Position numbers and translations under genes: made by a program. From an uncultured Eubacteriales bacterium (lineage in GTDB: Bacteria; Bacillota; Clostridia; Lachnospirales; Lachnospiraceae): DNA of 12,033 nt. A model generated the notes under the pieces. That model was not told the origin of the DNA, ran no database searches, and saw only the letters and a program-made list of their open reading frames with translations. The stretch spans positions 1-12,033 of the forward strand of contig OMSZ01000319.1 in the NCBI GenBank assembly GCA_900313855.1, read 5' to 3'. Below, one piece after another: positions 1 to 7,027 of this stretch; within the stretch, counting starts at the first letter, position 1; every line of letters begins with the position of its first letter.

Positions 1-52
1 GTATTTTCTTCTTATAGGAGCAATGTTTAATTACTTCTATTCAAAAGGATAC

Positions 53-80
53 TTGACACGAGTCAAAAAAATGTTAAAAT
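53..80 (+). promoter_or_regulatory. Promoter of the pheS T-box operon
   Basis: A perfect -35 hexamer TTGACA (53-58) is followed after 16 nt by TAAAAT (75-80). A TG at 72-73 gives an extended -10 (TGTTAAAAT). Transcription should start near 87, just before the T-box leader folds. This is the only strong promoter visible upstream of pheS-pheT-queA, so it probably drives all three genes. Confidence 0.85.
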
Positions 81-86
81 GAATCC

Positions 87-507
87 TAATAGAAAAAAAC
101 AAGCGGCTGCGAAGCAGACATTTGTTAATAGTTTTTGACTGTGATGGTGCAAAAGAATGTTGGAAGGCATCAGAGAGGGAGAATCAAAGGCTGAAAGTTT
201 TCCCGGTTTTAACAACATTTTAATTTCACACCGGAGTCTTTAAAACTGAAATTCATAGTGATCCGGTTTTGATTTAAGATTCGTATGAGTGATACTTGCG
301 GTGAGATACGCTATTTGCTATGTACGGTATGTTTATTAAGAATGGATCATTGAGAACGGGTAGGTTTTAACGGGTAATACACGTTACAGTATTATTGAGA
401 GTCGGAGCATTTGAGAGCCTTTTGTGTGGTGTTGGCATCATAGCTTCGGAATTAGGGTGGTAACGCGAGCAGCTCGTCCCTTGTGGATGAGGCTGCTTTT
501 CTTTTTT
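87..507 (+). ncRNA. T-box leader (tRNA-Phe sensing) of pheST
   Basis: This is a T-box riboregulator: it binds uncharged tRNA-Phe and lets transcription continue into pheS. The diagnostic T-box sequence AGGGTGGTAACGCG lies at 454-467, directly before a terminator. In Stem I the conserved AGAGAGGG lies at 172-179. The typical post-specifier string ACACCGGAGT follows a TTC triplet at 225-227, which I take as the Phe (UUC) specifier codon. A second TTC at 252-254 lacks that context. The 5' boundary is inferred from the promoter. The leader is about 420 nt, long but within the range of T-boxes. Identification as a T-box is firm; the helix-by-helix layout was not computed. Confidence 0.93.
469..507 (+). 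terminator. T-box intrinsic terminator
   Basis: A stem formed by GCAGCTCGTCC (469-479) and GGATGAGGCTGC (485-496), with one bulged base and a G-U pair, is followed by TTTTCTTTTTT (497-507). The 5' arm lies immediately downstream of the T-box sequence. The terminator therefore competes with the antiterminator that uncharged tRNA-Phe stabilises, as in the standard T-box mechanism. Confidence 0.9.
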
Positions 508-533
508 GTTGGAACTTTATTTATCTAAAGAAA

Positions 534-556
534 AAATTGCTTACGAGGCGCAATTT
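534..556. repeat. Inverted repeat in T-box to pheS spacer
   Basis: AAATTGC (534-540) and GCAATTT (550-556) form a perfect 7-bp inverted repeat around a 9-nt loop that starts TTACGAG. The 163-nt stretch between the T-box terminator (507) and pheS contains nothing else I recognise except the pheS ribosome binding site AAGGAG at 658-663. The 10-mer TGCTTACGAG (538-547) recurs at 1739-1748 between pheS and pheT. Function unknown; it may be a small RNA hairpin in the read-through transcript. Confidence 0.45.
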
Positions 557-670
557 ACGAAAGAGATGTTGATTATTTCGTGATACCGTTTGGGCGTTTA
601 AGAGTCGCTTACTACTATTTATTCTAACTAAAAAATTACAATTTCAAAAACAATGAAAAGGAGATAAATA

Positions 671-1690
671 ATGAAAGAGAAATTGGAAGCAATCAAAGCT
701 GGGGCACTTGCTCGTATTGAGGGTGCCGGTGATCTTGACAGTCTCAATGATATTAAAGTGGCTGTTCTTGGAAAAAAGGGTGAGCTTACTGCAGTGCTTA
801 AGTCCATGAAGGACGTTGCTCCGGAAGACAGACCTAAGGTTGGACAGATGGTAAATGAGGCCAGAGCTTTAATTGAAGATCGTCTTGAGCAGGAAAAAAC
901 TAAGCTTACAAGACAGTTAAGAACTGAAAAAATGAAAAGAGAGACTATTGATGTTACACTACCGGGAAGAAGAGGTTTAAGAGGTCACAGACATCCTAAC
1001 CAGATAGCGTTAGAGGATCTGGAACGCGTGTTTATCGGTATGGGATATGAGGTTGTTGACGGTCCGGAGGTAGAGTACGACAGATATAACTTTGAACTTC
1101 TCAATATTCCGGCTAATCATCCGGCAAAGGATGAACAGGATACATTTTATATAACAAAGGATATACTGCTTAGAACCCAGACATCTCCTGTTCAGGCAAG
1201 AGTTATGGAAAAAGGCAAGCTTCCTATAAGAATGATCTCTCCGGGAAGAGTGTTCAGGGCTGATGAGGTTGATGCTACTCATTCTCCTTCATTTCATCAG
1301 TTAGAGGGACTGGTAATCGATAAAGGAATTACATTTGCAGATCTTAAGGGAACTCTTGAGCAGTTTGCAAAGGAATTCTTTGGTGAGAAGACCAAGGTTA
1401 AATTCCGTCCTCATCATTTCCCATTTACAGAGCCCTCAGCAGAGGTTGACATAACATGTTTTAAGTGCGGTGGAAAGGGCTGCCGTATGTGTAAGGGAAG
1501 CGGCTGGATAGAGATACTTGGTTGTGGTATGGTTCATCCAAATGTACTTGATATGTGCGGAATAGATAAGAATGAATATCAGGGCTTTGCGTTTGGTATA
1601 GGACTTGAGCGTGTGACACTTCTTAAGTATGAGATAGATGATATGCGTCTGCTTTACGAAAACGATACAAGATTCTTAAAACAGTTTTAA
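671..1690 (+). CDS. pheS: Phenylalanine-tRNA ligase alpha subunit
   Basis: PheS is the catalytic subunit of the cytoplasmic alpha2-beta2 phenylalanyl-tRNA synthetase, which activates Phe with ATP and charges tRNA-Phe. At 339 aa it matches bacterial PheS length. Residues 1-90 form the N-terminal charged helical arm that contacts tRNA. The class II core follows: motif 2 with FRADEVDATHSPSFHQ (195-210), the HHFPFTEPSAEVDI block (238-251), GWIEILGCGMVHPNVL (268-283), and motif 3 GFAFGIGLERV (305-315). Four cysteines (C253, C256, C261, C264) form a compact CxxC-x4-CxxC knuckle that could bind a metal; similar cysteines occur in Bacillota PheS as far as I recall. The ATG start follows AAGGAG by 7 nt. 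The gene lies behind a Phe T-box and ahead of pheT, as expected. Identification is secure. Confidence 0.98.
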   Translation: MKEKLEAIKAGALARIEGAGDLDSLNDIKVAVLGKKGELTAVLKSMKDVAPEDRPKVGQMVNEARALIEDRLEQEKTKLTRQLRTEKMKRETIDVTLPGRRGLRGHRHPNQIALEDLERVFIGMGYEVVDGPEVEYDRYNFELLNIPANHPAKDEQDTFYITKDILLRTQTSPVQARVMEKGKLPIRMISPGRVFRADEVDATHSPSFHQLEGLVIDKGITFADLKGTLEQFAKEFFGEKTKVKFRPHHFPFTEPSAEVDITCFKCGGKGCRMCKGSGWIEILGCGMVHPNVLDMCGIDKNEYQGFAFGIGLERVTLLKYEIDDMRLLYENDTRFLKQF

Positions 1691-1744
1691 GCGCGCAAGC
1701 TGCCTGTTTTTGGCAGGTGAGGTAGCGCCGAAGGTGCGTGCTTA
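1688..1744 (+). other. Predicted structured RNA between pheS and pheT
   Basis: The pheS stop codon opens a nested fold. TAAGCGCGC (1688-1696) can pair with GCGTGCTTA (1736-1744), 9 bp with one G-U. Inside lie CTGCC/GGCAG (1700-1704 with 1712-1716, loop TGTTTTT) and a competing small hairpin GCGCC-GAA-GGTGC (1725-1737). The 118-nt gap is unusually long for pheS-pheT. There is no U-tract after the outer stem, so it is not a standard terminator. It could stabilise or process the mRNA, or tune subunit ratio. The pairing was seen by eye, with no energy calculation. Confidence 0.45.
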
Positions 1745-1808
1745 CGAGTTTGACTTATAACAAAGTGATAAGCCACTTATATTATTATAAATGAAAGGAA
1801 TATAGAAT

Positions 1809-4232
1809 ATGAATACACCAATTTCTTGGATTAAAGCGTATGTCCCTGATCTTAACGTGGATGTACAGGAATTTGTTGATAAGATGACTCTTTCAGGATC
1901 ACATGTTGAAGGTTATGAAAAGAAAGACAAGAATCTTAAGAATATTGTGGTTGGTAAGATTGAAAGTATGGAGAAGCATCCTGATGCAGACAAGCTGGTA
2001 GTATGTCAGGTTAATGTCGGAGCAGAGAAGCTGCAGATCGTTACAGGTGCTAAGAATGTTAAGGAAGGAGATTTGATTCCTCTTGTTCTTGACGGTGGTA
2101 AGGTTGCTGCTGCTCATGGTGACGATAAAGAATATCCTGATGGAATTGATATTAAAAAGGGAAAGCTTCGTGGTGTCGAGAGCAACGGTATGATGTGCGG
2201 AATTGAGGAGCTGGGTTCATCAAGAGAATTCTATCCTGAGGCGCCTGAAGACGGAGTTTATGTATTTCCGGAGGATTCGGGAGTAAAACCCGGAGATGAT
2301 GCTATACATGCACTTGGACTTGATGATACCATTGTAGAATATGAGATCACATCAAACCGAGTTGACTGCTTTTCTATGATCGGTATGGCCAGAGAAGCTG
2401 CGGCGACCTTTAATAAGCCGTTTTATGCACCGGAGATTAAGGAGACAGGAAATGATAAGGATGTAAATGATTTTATAAAGGTGACCGTTGAAGACGAAGA
2501 ACTCTGCAAGAGATATTGTGCACGAGTGGTTGAGAATATTAAGATCGGCCCAAGTCCAAAATGGATGCAGGACAGACTTAGAGCTATGGGAATCCGCTCA
2601 ATCAATAACCTTGTCGATATAACAAACTATGTAATGGAAGAGTACGGTCAGCCTATGCATGCATTTGATCTTTCTACAATTGCGGGAAATGAGATCATCG
2701 TAAAGCGTGCCAAGGACGGTGACAAATTTGTTACATTAGACGGACAGGAGAGACAGTTAGATTCGGATGTGCTTATGATAAATGATGGCGAGAAATCGGT
2801 TGCTATCGCAGGAATCATGGGTGGAGAGAATTCCATGATAACTGATAATGTTAAGACCGTACTTTTTGAGTCAGCATGCTTTGATGGAACCAATATTAGA
2901 CTTTCTTCAAAGAGAATCGGTCTTTCGACGGACTCATCATTTAAGTTTACTAAGGGACTTGATCCTAATAATGCAATTGATGCGATCAACAGAGCCTGTC
3001 AATTGGTTGAAGAAATGGGATGCGGAGACGTTGTTGGCGGCGTGGTAGATGTTTATCCGAATCCTGTTAAGGAAAAGATTCTTCCGTTTGAGCCTGACAG
3101 ATATAACAGTCTTTTGGGAACTGACATATCAAAGGATGAGATGTTAAAGATATTTGAGAAGTTAGAGCTTAAATATAATGAAGCTGATAATACGCTTACA
3201 ATACCTACCTTCCGTCAGGATCTTTCTTGTATGGCTGATCTTGCAGAAGAGGTTGCAAGATTCTATGGATATGACAATATTCCTGTGTCGCTTCCTAAGG
3301 GAGAGGCAACAGTCGGTAAGAAACCGTTTAATCAGAGAGTAGATGATGTGGCAAGGGAAATCTGTGAGAGAAACGGATTTTCGGGTGGTATGACATATTC
3401 ATTTGAGAGTCCTAAGGTATTTGATAAGCTCTTATTCCCGGCTGACGCGAAGGAAAGACAGGCGATAGTTATCAGTAATCCGCTTGGTGAGGATTTCTCT
3501 ATAATGAGAACAGTATCCTTGAATGGTATGCTTACATCACTTGCAACCAATTACAATAGAAGAAATAAAGCTGCAAGATTATATGAGCTTGGCAACATTT
3601 ATATTCCTAAGGCACTTCCGCTTACAGAGCTTCCTGAAGAGAAGATGAGACTTACACTTGGAATGTATGGTGAAGGAGATTTCTTTGATCTTAAGGGTGT
3701 TGTTGAAGAATTGCTTGAGAAGTTGGGAGTAAATGGTGCAGAATGTGAGCCGTGTAATGATATATGCTTCCTTCATCCGGGACGACAGGCTCGTATTATG
3801 AAGGGTAAGCTTGATCTTGGTTTCTTAGGACAGGTTCATCCTGAGGTTGGAGACAATTATAATATCAAGACAGATGCTTATGTTGCTGTTCTTAATATGG
3901 AAGTTCTCACTATGATCTCAACATTTGACAGAAAATATGAGGGAATTGCCAAGTTCCCTGCAAGTACAAGAGATTTGTCTATGGTAATGGATAAGAGCCT
4001 GTTTGTTGGACAGATCGAGCATGTTATTGCCAAAAATGCCGGTAAGATTCTTGAAAGCTGTGAACTCTTTGATGTATATGAGGGTGAACAGGTAGGCGAG
4101 GGCAAGAAATCCGTTGCGTTCTCGTTGATTTTCAGGGCAAAGGACAGAAATCTTGAGTCGGCAGAGGTTGATAAGGCGGTTGAAAAGGTACTTTCAGCAC
4201 TAAAGGATTTGGGAATCGAGCTTAGGAGTTAA
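1809..4232 (+). CDS. pheT: Phenylalanine-tRNA ligase beta subunit
   Basis: PheT is the large subunit of phenylalanyl-tRNA synthetase; with PheS it forms the alpha2-beta2 enzyme. It binds tRNA and carries the editing site that hydrolyses mischarged Tyr-tRNA-Phe. At 807 aa it is full length for bacteria. Domains in order: an EMAP/OB-type tRNA-binding domain (about 40-150, with [17 protein letters not shown] at 47-63 and [12 protein letters not shown] at 120-131); the B3/B4 editing module (about 210-380, with [10 protein letters not shown] at 267-276 and AGIMGGENS at 334-342); a B5 domain (about 400-475); the catalytic-like core (FRQDL at 478-482, [13 protein letters not shown] at 490-502, [12 protein letters not shown] at 566-577); and the ferredoxin-fold anticodon-binding domain at the C-terminus ([12 protein letters not shown] from about 715). 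The ribosome binding site AAAGGAA (1793-1799) precedes the ATG. The stop is 2 nt before queA, which suggests coupled translation. Confidence 0.98.
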   Translation: MNTPISWIKAYVPDLNVDVQEFVDKMTLSGSHVEGYEKKDKNLKNIVVGKIESMEKHPDADKLVVCQVNVGAEKLQIVTGAKNVKEGDLIPLVLDGGKVAAAHGDDKEYPDGIDIKKGKLRGVESNGMMCGIEELGSSREFYPEAPEDGVYVFPEDSGVKPGDDAIHALGLDDTIVEYEITSNRVDCFSMIGMAREAAATFNKPFYAPEIKETGNDKDVNDFIKVTVEDEELCKRYCARVVENIKIGPSPKWMQDRLRAMGIRSINNLVDITNYVMEEYGQPMHAFDLSTIAGNEIIVKRAKDGDKFVTLDGQERQLDSDVLMINDGEKSVAIAGIMGGENSMITDNVKTVLFESACFDGTNIRLSSKRIGLSTDSSFKFTKGLDPNNAIDAINRACQLVEEMGCGDVVGGVVDVYPNPVKEKILPFEPDRYNSLLGTDISKDEMLKIFEKLELKYNEADNTLTIPTFRQDLSCMADLAEEVARFYGYDNIPVSLPKGEATVGKKPFNQRVDDVAREICERNGFSGGMTYSFESPKVFDKLLFPADAKERQAIVISNPLGEDFSIMRTVSLNGMLTSLATNYNRRNKAARLYELGNIYIPKALPLTELPEEKMRLTLGMYGEGDFFDLKGVVEELLEKLGVNGAECEPCNDICFLHPGRQARIMKGKLDLGFLGQVHPEVGDNYNIKTDAYVAVLNMEVLTMISTFDRKYEGIAKFPASTRDLSMVMDKSLFVGQIEHVIAKNAGKILESCELFDVYEGEQVGEGKKSVAFSLIFRAKDRNLESAEVDKAVEKVLSALKDLGIELRS

Positions 4233-4234
4233 TA

Positions 4235-5263
4235 ATGAAATTATCAGATTTTTATTATGATCTTCCGCAGGAACTGATAGCACAGGATCCACTTGAAAAA
4301 AGAAGTGATTCACGTCTCATGCTTGTGGGACGTGAGGACGGTTCTATCGATCATAAGCATTTCTATGATATAGTAGATTATGTTAACCCGGGCGACTGCC
4401 TTGTGATAAATGATACAAAGGTTATTCCGGCGCGCTTAATGGGTGTTAAAGAGGATACCGGTGCTTCGATAGAGGTGCTTCTCTTAAAGCGTAAAGAGGA
4501 AAAAGTATGGGAGACTCTTGTAAAGCCCGGTAAGAAAGCAAGGGTTGGTGCAAGAATATCTTTTGGCGATGGCTTGCTTGTTGGAGAGGTCATAGATATA
4601 GTTGAAGAGGGAAACCGGCTTATACGTTTTGAATATGACGGAATCTGGGAGGAGCTTTTAGACAAGCTCGGGCAGATGCCGCTACCTCCTTATATAACAC
4701 ATAAACTTAAAGACAGAAACCGCTATCAGACTGTTTATGCCAAACATGACGGATCTGCGGCAGCGCCTACTGCCGGACTTCATTTTACGGAGGAGCTGTT
4801 AGCACAGCTGAAAGAAAAGGGAGTTGAGATAGCGCATGTAACCCTGCATGTAGGTCTTGGAACATTTCGTCCTGTAAAAACAGATAATATATTGGAGCAT
4901 CATATGCATTCGGAATTCTATGTTGTTGAGCAGGAGGAGGCTGACAAGATAAATGCAGCAAGACAAAGGGGTAATCGTATTATATCCGTGGGTACTACAA
5001 GTACGAGAACTTTGGAGTCGGTAGCCGATGAGAACGGCTTTGTCAGGGCTGCAAGCGGGTGGACGGATATATTCATATATCCCGGTTATAAGTTTAAGGT
5101 TGTGGATTGCCTTATTACGAACTTTCACCTGCCTGAGTCAACACTGCTAATGCTTGTATCTGCATTTTCATCAAGAGAGAATATGTTACATGCGTATGAG
5201 GTAGCTGTGGAAGAGAAGTATCGGTTTTTCTCCTTCGGGGATGCTATGTTTATATATAAGTAG
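4235..5263 (+). CDS. queA: S-adenosylmethionine:tRNA ribosyltransferase-isomerase
   Basis: QueA transfers and isomerises the ribosyl part of S-adenosylmethionine onto preQ1 in the anticodon wobble position of GUN tRNAs (Tyr, His, Asn, Asp). The product is epoxyqueuosine, the penultimate queuosine step. At 342 aa it has normal family length. Signature blocks are [12 protein letters not shown] (57-68), QTVYA...[13 protein letters not shown] (165-185, the family hallmark), [10 protein letters not shown] (205-214), TTSTRTLES (244-252), [16 protein letters not shown] (293-308) and [10 protein letters not shown] (331-340). The start lies 2 nt after the pheT stop, and its ribosome binding site AGGAG (4224-4228) lies inside the last pheT codons. 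It should therefore be transcribed from the Phe T-box promoter. No preQ1 riboswitch or separate promoter is visible upstream. Confidence 0.97.
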   Translation: MKLSDFYYDLPQELIAQDPLEKRSDSRLMLVGREDGSIDHKHFYDIVDYVNPGDCLVINDTKVIPARLMGVKEDTGASIEVLLLKRKEEKVWETLVKPGKKARVGARISFGDGLLVGEVIDIVEEGNRLIRFEYDGIWEELLDKLGQMPLPPYITHKLKDRNRYQTVYAKHDGSAAAPTAGLHFTEELLAQLKEKGVEIAHVTLHVGLGTFRPVKTDNILEHHMHSEFYVVEQEEADKINAARQRGNRIISVGTTSTRTLESVADENGFVRAASGWTDIFIYPGYKFKVVDCLITNFHLPESTLLMLVSAFSSRENMLHAYEVAVEEKYRFFSFGDAMFIYK

Positions 5264-5269
5264 ATATTA

Positions 5270-5359
5270 ATGATTTTTATACTTTATGCGGAAACGGGTG
5301 ACGAGCAGTACAAACCTAAGGCGCTCAAGAAGCAGAGGTATAGAACGGTGAAGAAATAA
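5270..5359 (+). CDS. Possible 29-residue basic peptide after queA
   Basis: An ATG 6 nt after the queA stop opens a 29-codon ORF in the same frame as queA. The product starts MIFILYAETGDEQY and ends in a lysine/arginine-rich tail (RTVKK). Its TAA falls inside the 5' arm of the terminator stem. I do not recognise it. No Shine-Dalgarno sequence precedes it, which argues against independent translation. The codon choice looks coding-like, and reading through the queA TAG would append it to QueA. QueA is already full length without it, so the ORF may be the remnant of a lost gene or chance. Confidence 0.25.
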   Translation: MIFILYAETGDEQYKPKALKKQRYRTVKK

Positions 5360-5390
5360 AGCAGGGGATATGATCCTCTGCTTTATTTCT
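5352..5390. terminator. Bidirectional terminator between queA and aroA
   Basis: Two 17-nt arms, 5352-5368 and 5374-5390, pair completely apart from one G-U, around the loop TATGA. The AGAAATAAA arm gives an A-tract and U-tract on either strand. It can therefore end both the pheST-queA transcript (+) and the convergent aroA transcript (-). Confidence 0.92.
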
Positions 5391-5438
5391 ATTAGAATGA
5401 ATTAAATAATTTTATAATATATGGAGCGGGTCTTGGAT

Positions 5439-6728
5439 TTATGAGTTAAGTCGTAATAAATCCTCGTAAAAGGTTGGATACGAAATATTGACGCATTCGG
5501 CACCTAGTATGTCGGTATCTCCGTCTGCAAGACCGCCTGCAATGGCAAAGCTCATGGCTATTCTGTGGTCAAGCTTTGAATCAATGGTTGCCCCATGAAG
5601 CGGCTTGCCGCCATTGATTATCATTCCGTCATCTGTAGGAGTTACATCGACGCCCATTGCTGAAAGATTAGTTGACATAACATCGATTCTGTTTGATTCC
5701 TTTACCTTTAATTCCTGTGCATCCTTTATTATTGTTTGCCCTTCTGCAAAAGCAGCCATTACTGCGATTATTGGAATCTCATCGATAAGCTTAGGAATGA
5801 TATCCCCTTCGATAACACAACCGTGTAATGTGCTTGAGGATACTGTAATATCTGCTACAGGTTCACCGACATCATTCTTTATATTGGTAAGGCTTATATT
5901 TGCGCCCATCATCTTGCACACTGTAAGTATTCCGTCTCTTGTAGGATTGATTCCCACATTTTTGATCGTTATCTCTGAATTAGGTGTTATTAGTCCGGCA
6001 CATATGAAATAGGCGGCCGAAGAGATATCTCCGGGAACGCTTATATGTTGAGCTGAAAGCTTTGATGCAGGGGATACAGTAGATGTCTTTCCGCTATTAC
6101 TTATCCTGATATCGACTCCAAATTCTTCAAACATCAGCTCTGTGTGATTTCTCGATAGAGCAGGTTCGGTAACTGTGGTTTGTCCTTCGGCAAATAATCC
6201 TGCAAGAAGGATTGCAGATTTAACCTGTGCCGAGGCTACCGGAGATTCATAGTTGATCCCGTGAAGCTTTTTTCCGTGAATAATAAACGGAGCACATTTG
6301 TCGTTTTCAAGTGACTCAAATTCTGCTCCCATTTGCGATAGTGGAGTCATTATCCTTCCCATCGGACGCTTTCTTATAGAAGAGTCGCCGTCAATTGTTG
6401 AAGAGAAATTCTGGGCTGCTAAAATACCTGACATCAATCTGGTTGTCGTTCCGCTATTGCCGACGTCAAGTGTTTCTGATGGACGTTTGAGTCCGCGCAG
6501 ACCATTACCGTGTATTTTAACGGTGCTAGTTTTCTGATCGTTTTCAATCATTATTCCCATCTTTTCAAAACAGGATATTGAAGACAGGCAATCTGCTCCC
6601 TGAAGAAAGCCGGTTACCTCGGTGATCCCATCGGCTAAGGCTCCTAGCATAATACTTCTGTGAGAAATGGATTTGTCGCCGGGAACAGTGATTTCGCCGG
6701 TTAGATTAGATAAGTGTGACATAATCAT
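5439..6728 (-). CDS. aroA: 3-phosphoshikimate 1-carboxyvinyltransferase (EPSP synthase), class II
   Basis: AroA joins phosphoenolpyruvate to shikimate-3-phosphate to make EPSP, the sixth shikimate step towards Phe, Tyr and Trp. It acts in the cytoplasm. The 429-aa length is typical. Visible motifs are PGDKSISHR (16-24), GNSGTTTRL (90-98), RPMGR (121-125), SAQVKSA (166-172), SRNHTE (182-187), NPTR (251-254), KVKESNR (341-347) and LDHRIAMSFA (376-385). GDKS, SAQVK, RNHTE and NPTR are together the published class II EPSP synthase signature (CP4-like, Bacillus-like), a class associated with low glyphosate sensitivity. The first ATG is chosen because AGAGGA (6737-6742 on the plus strand) lies 8 nt upstream; the second ATG, two codons in, would be 14 nt away. 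It lies 299 nt downstream of tyrA on the same strand and ends at a shared terminator. Confidence 0.97.
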   Translation of the reverse strand: MIMSHLSNLTGEITVPGDKSISHRSIMLGALADGITEVTGFLQGADCLSSISCFEKMGIMIENDQKTSTVKIHGNGLRGLKRPSETLDVGNSGTTTRLMSGILAAQNFSSTIDGDSSIRKRPMGRIMTPLSQMGAEFESLENDKCAPFIIHGKKLHGINYESPVASAQVKSAILLAGLFAEGQTTVTEPALSRNHTELMFEEFGVDIRISNSGKTSTVSPASKLSAQHISVPGDISSAAYFICAGLITPNSEITIKNVGINPTRDGILTVCKMMGANISLTNIKNDVGEPVADITVSSSTLHGCVIEGDIIPKLIDEIPIIAVMAAFAEGQTIIKDAQELKVKESNRIDVMSTNLSAMGVDVTPTDDGMIINGGKPLHGATIDSKLDHRIAMSFAIAGGLADGDTDILGAECVNISYPTFYEDLLRLNS

Positions 6729-6754
6729 GAGTTTATTCCTCTTTTTAATGGTTT

Positions 6755-6797
6755 TTTATAGTAAATTGTGATGATTAATAACTTGTTTATAGTAAAT
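6755..6797. repeat. Direct repeat upstream of aroA
   Basis: TTTATAGTAAAT occurs twice, at 6755-6766 and 6786-6797, 31 nt apart, which is about three helical turns. On the minus (aroA) strand it reads ATTTACTATAAA, so each copy contains a -10-like TACTAT or TATAAA. No good -35 is spaced from either copy. It could be duplicated weak promoter elements or an operator for aroA. Confidence 0.4.
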
Positions 6798-7014
6798 ATG
6801 TCGGGATTGGACTTAAGTATAAAAGCCCAGATATATGCCAATATATGTGAAAATAAATGTGATAAATGCGTAGTACGGCTATACCGATCTTGACTTTATA
6901 ATAGACATGTGTATGGCTTGTGATTGCTGTAAACTACCTGAATACAAGCTTTTTGTGCGTGGTAATAAATGTGATTGCGAAGATATAAAATGTGAAATTA
7001 AAGTAAAGTGCTGA
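6798..7014 (+). pseudogene. Cysteine-rich small ORF split between two frames
   Basis: This fills most of the tyrA-aroA gap, on the opposite strand to both. One frame runs from ATG 6798 (or ATG 6771) to TGA 6891-6893 and ends with CENKCDKCVVRLYRS. A second frame opens after TAG 6871-6873 and continues to TGA 7012-7014; from ATG 6907 it gives 35 aa starting MCMACDCCKLPEY and ending CEIKVKC, with eight cysteines. The 12-mer AATAAATGTGAT occurs at 6852-6863 and 6964-6975 and encodes NKCD in each frame. That fits one ancestral Cys-rich protein broken by a frameshift within 6874-6890. No ribosome binding site is visible for any start. I do not recognise a family. It could be a decayed gene, a frameshifted small metal-binding protein, or chance. 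Confidence 0.3.
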
Positions 7015-7027
7015 CACGATATTGAAT

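Noticed and set aside
205..247. GTTTTAA/TTAAAAC pairing in the T-box leader as a separate riboswitch
   Set aside because: It lies within the T-box Stem I region and no other riboswitch core is recognisable.
252..254. Alternative TTC specifier in the T-box
   Set aside because: It lacks the ACACCGGAG-type context that follows the TTC at 225-227 and is typical of T-box specifier loops.
1010..1282. Minus-strand ORF of 90 codons inside pheS
   Set aside because: It is a shadow of a secure pheS reading frame, with no ribosome binding site or domain-like composition. The same applies to the other opposite-frame ORFs within pheT, queA, aroA, tyrA and the SH3/3D gene.
6835..6873. Twelve-codon ORF MPIYVKINVINA in the tyrA-aroA gap
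   Set aside because: It is too short, has no ribosome binding site, and overlaps the more convincing Cys-rich frame.
6897..6902. Perfect TATAAT on the plus strand just before ATG 6907
   Set aside because: No -35 lies at a suitable distance, and it is too close to the ATG for a normal leader.
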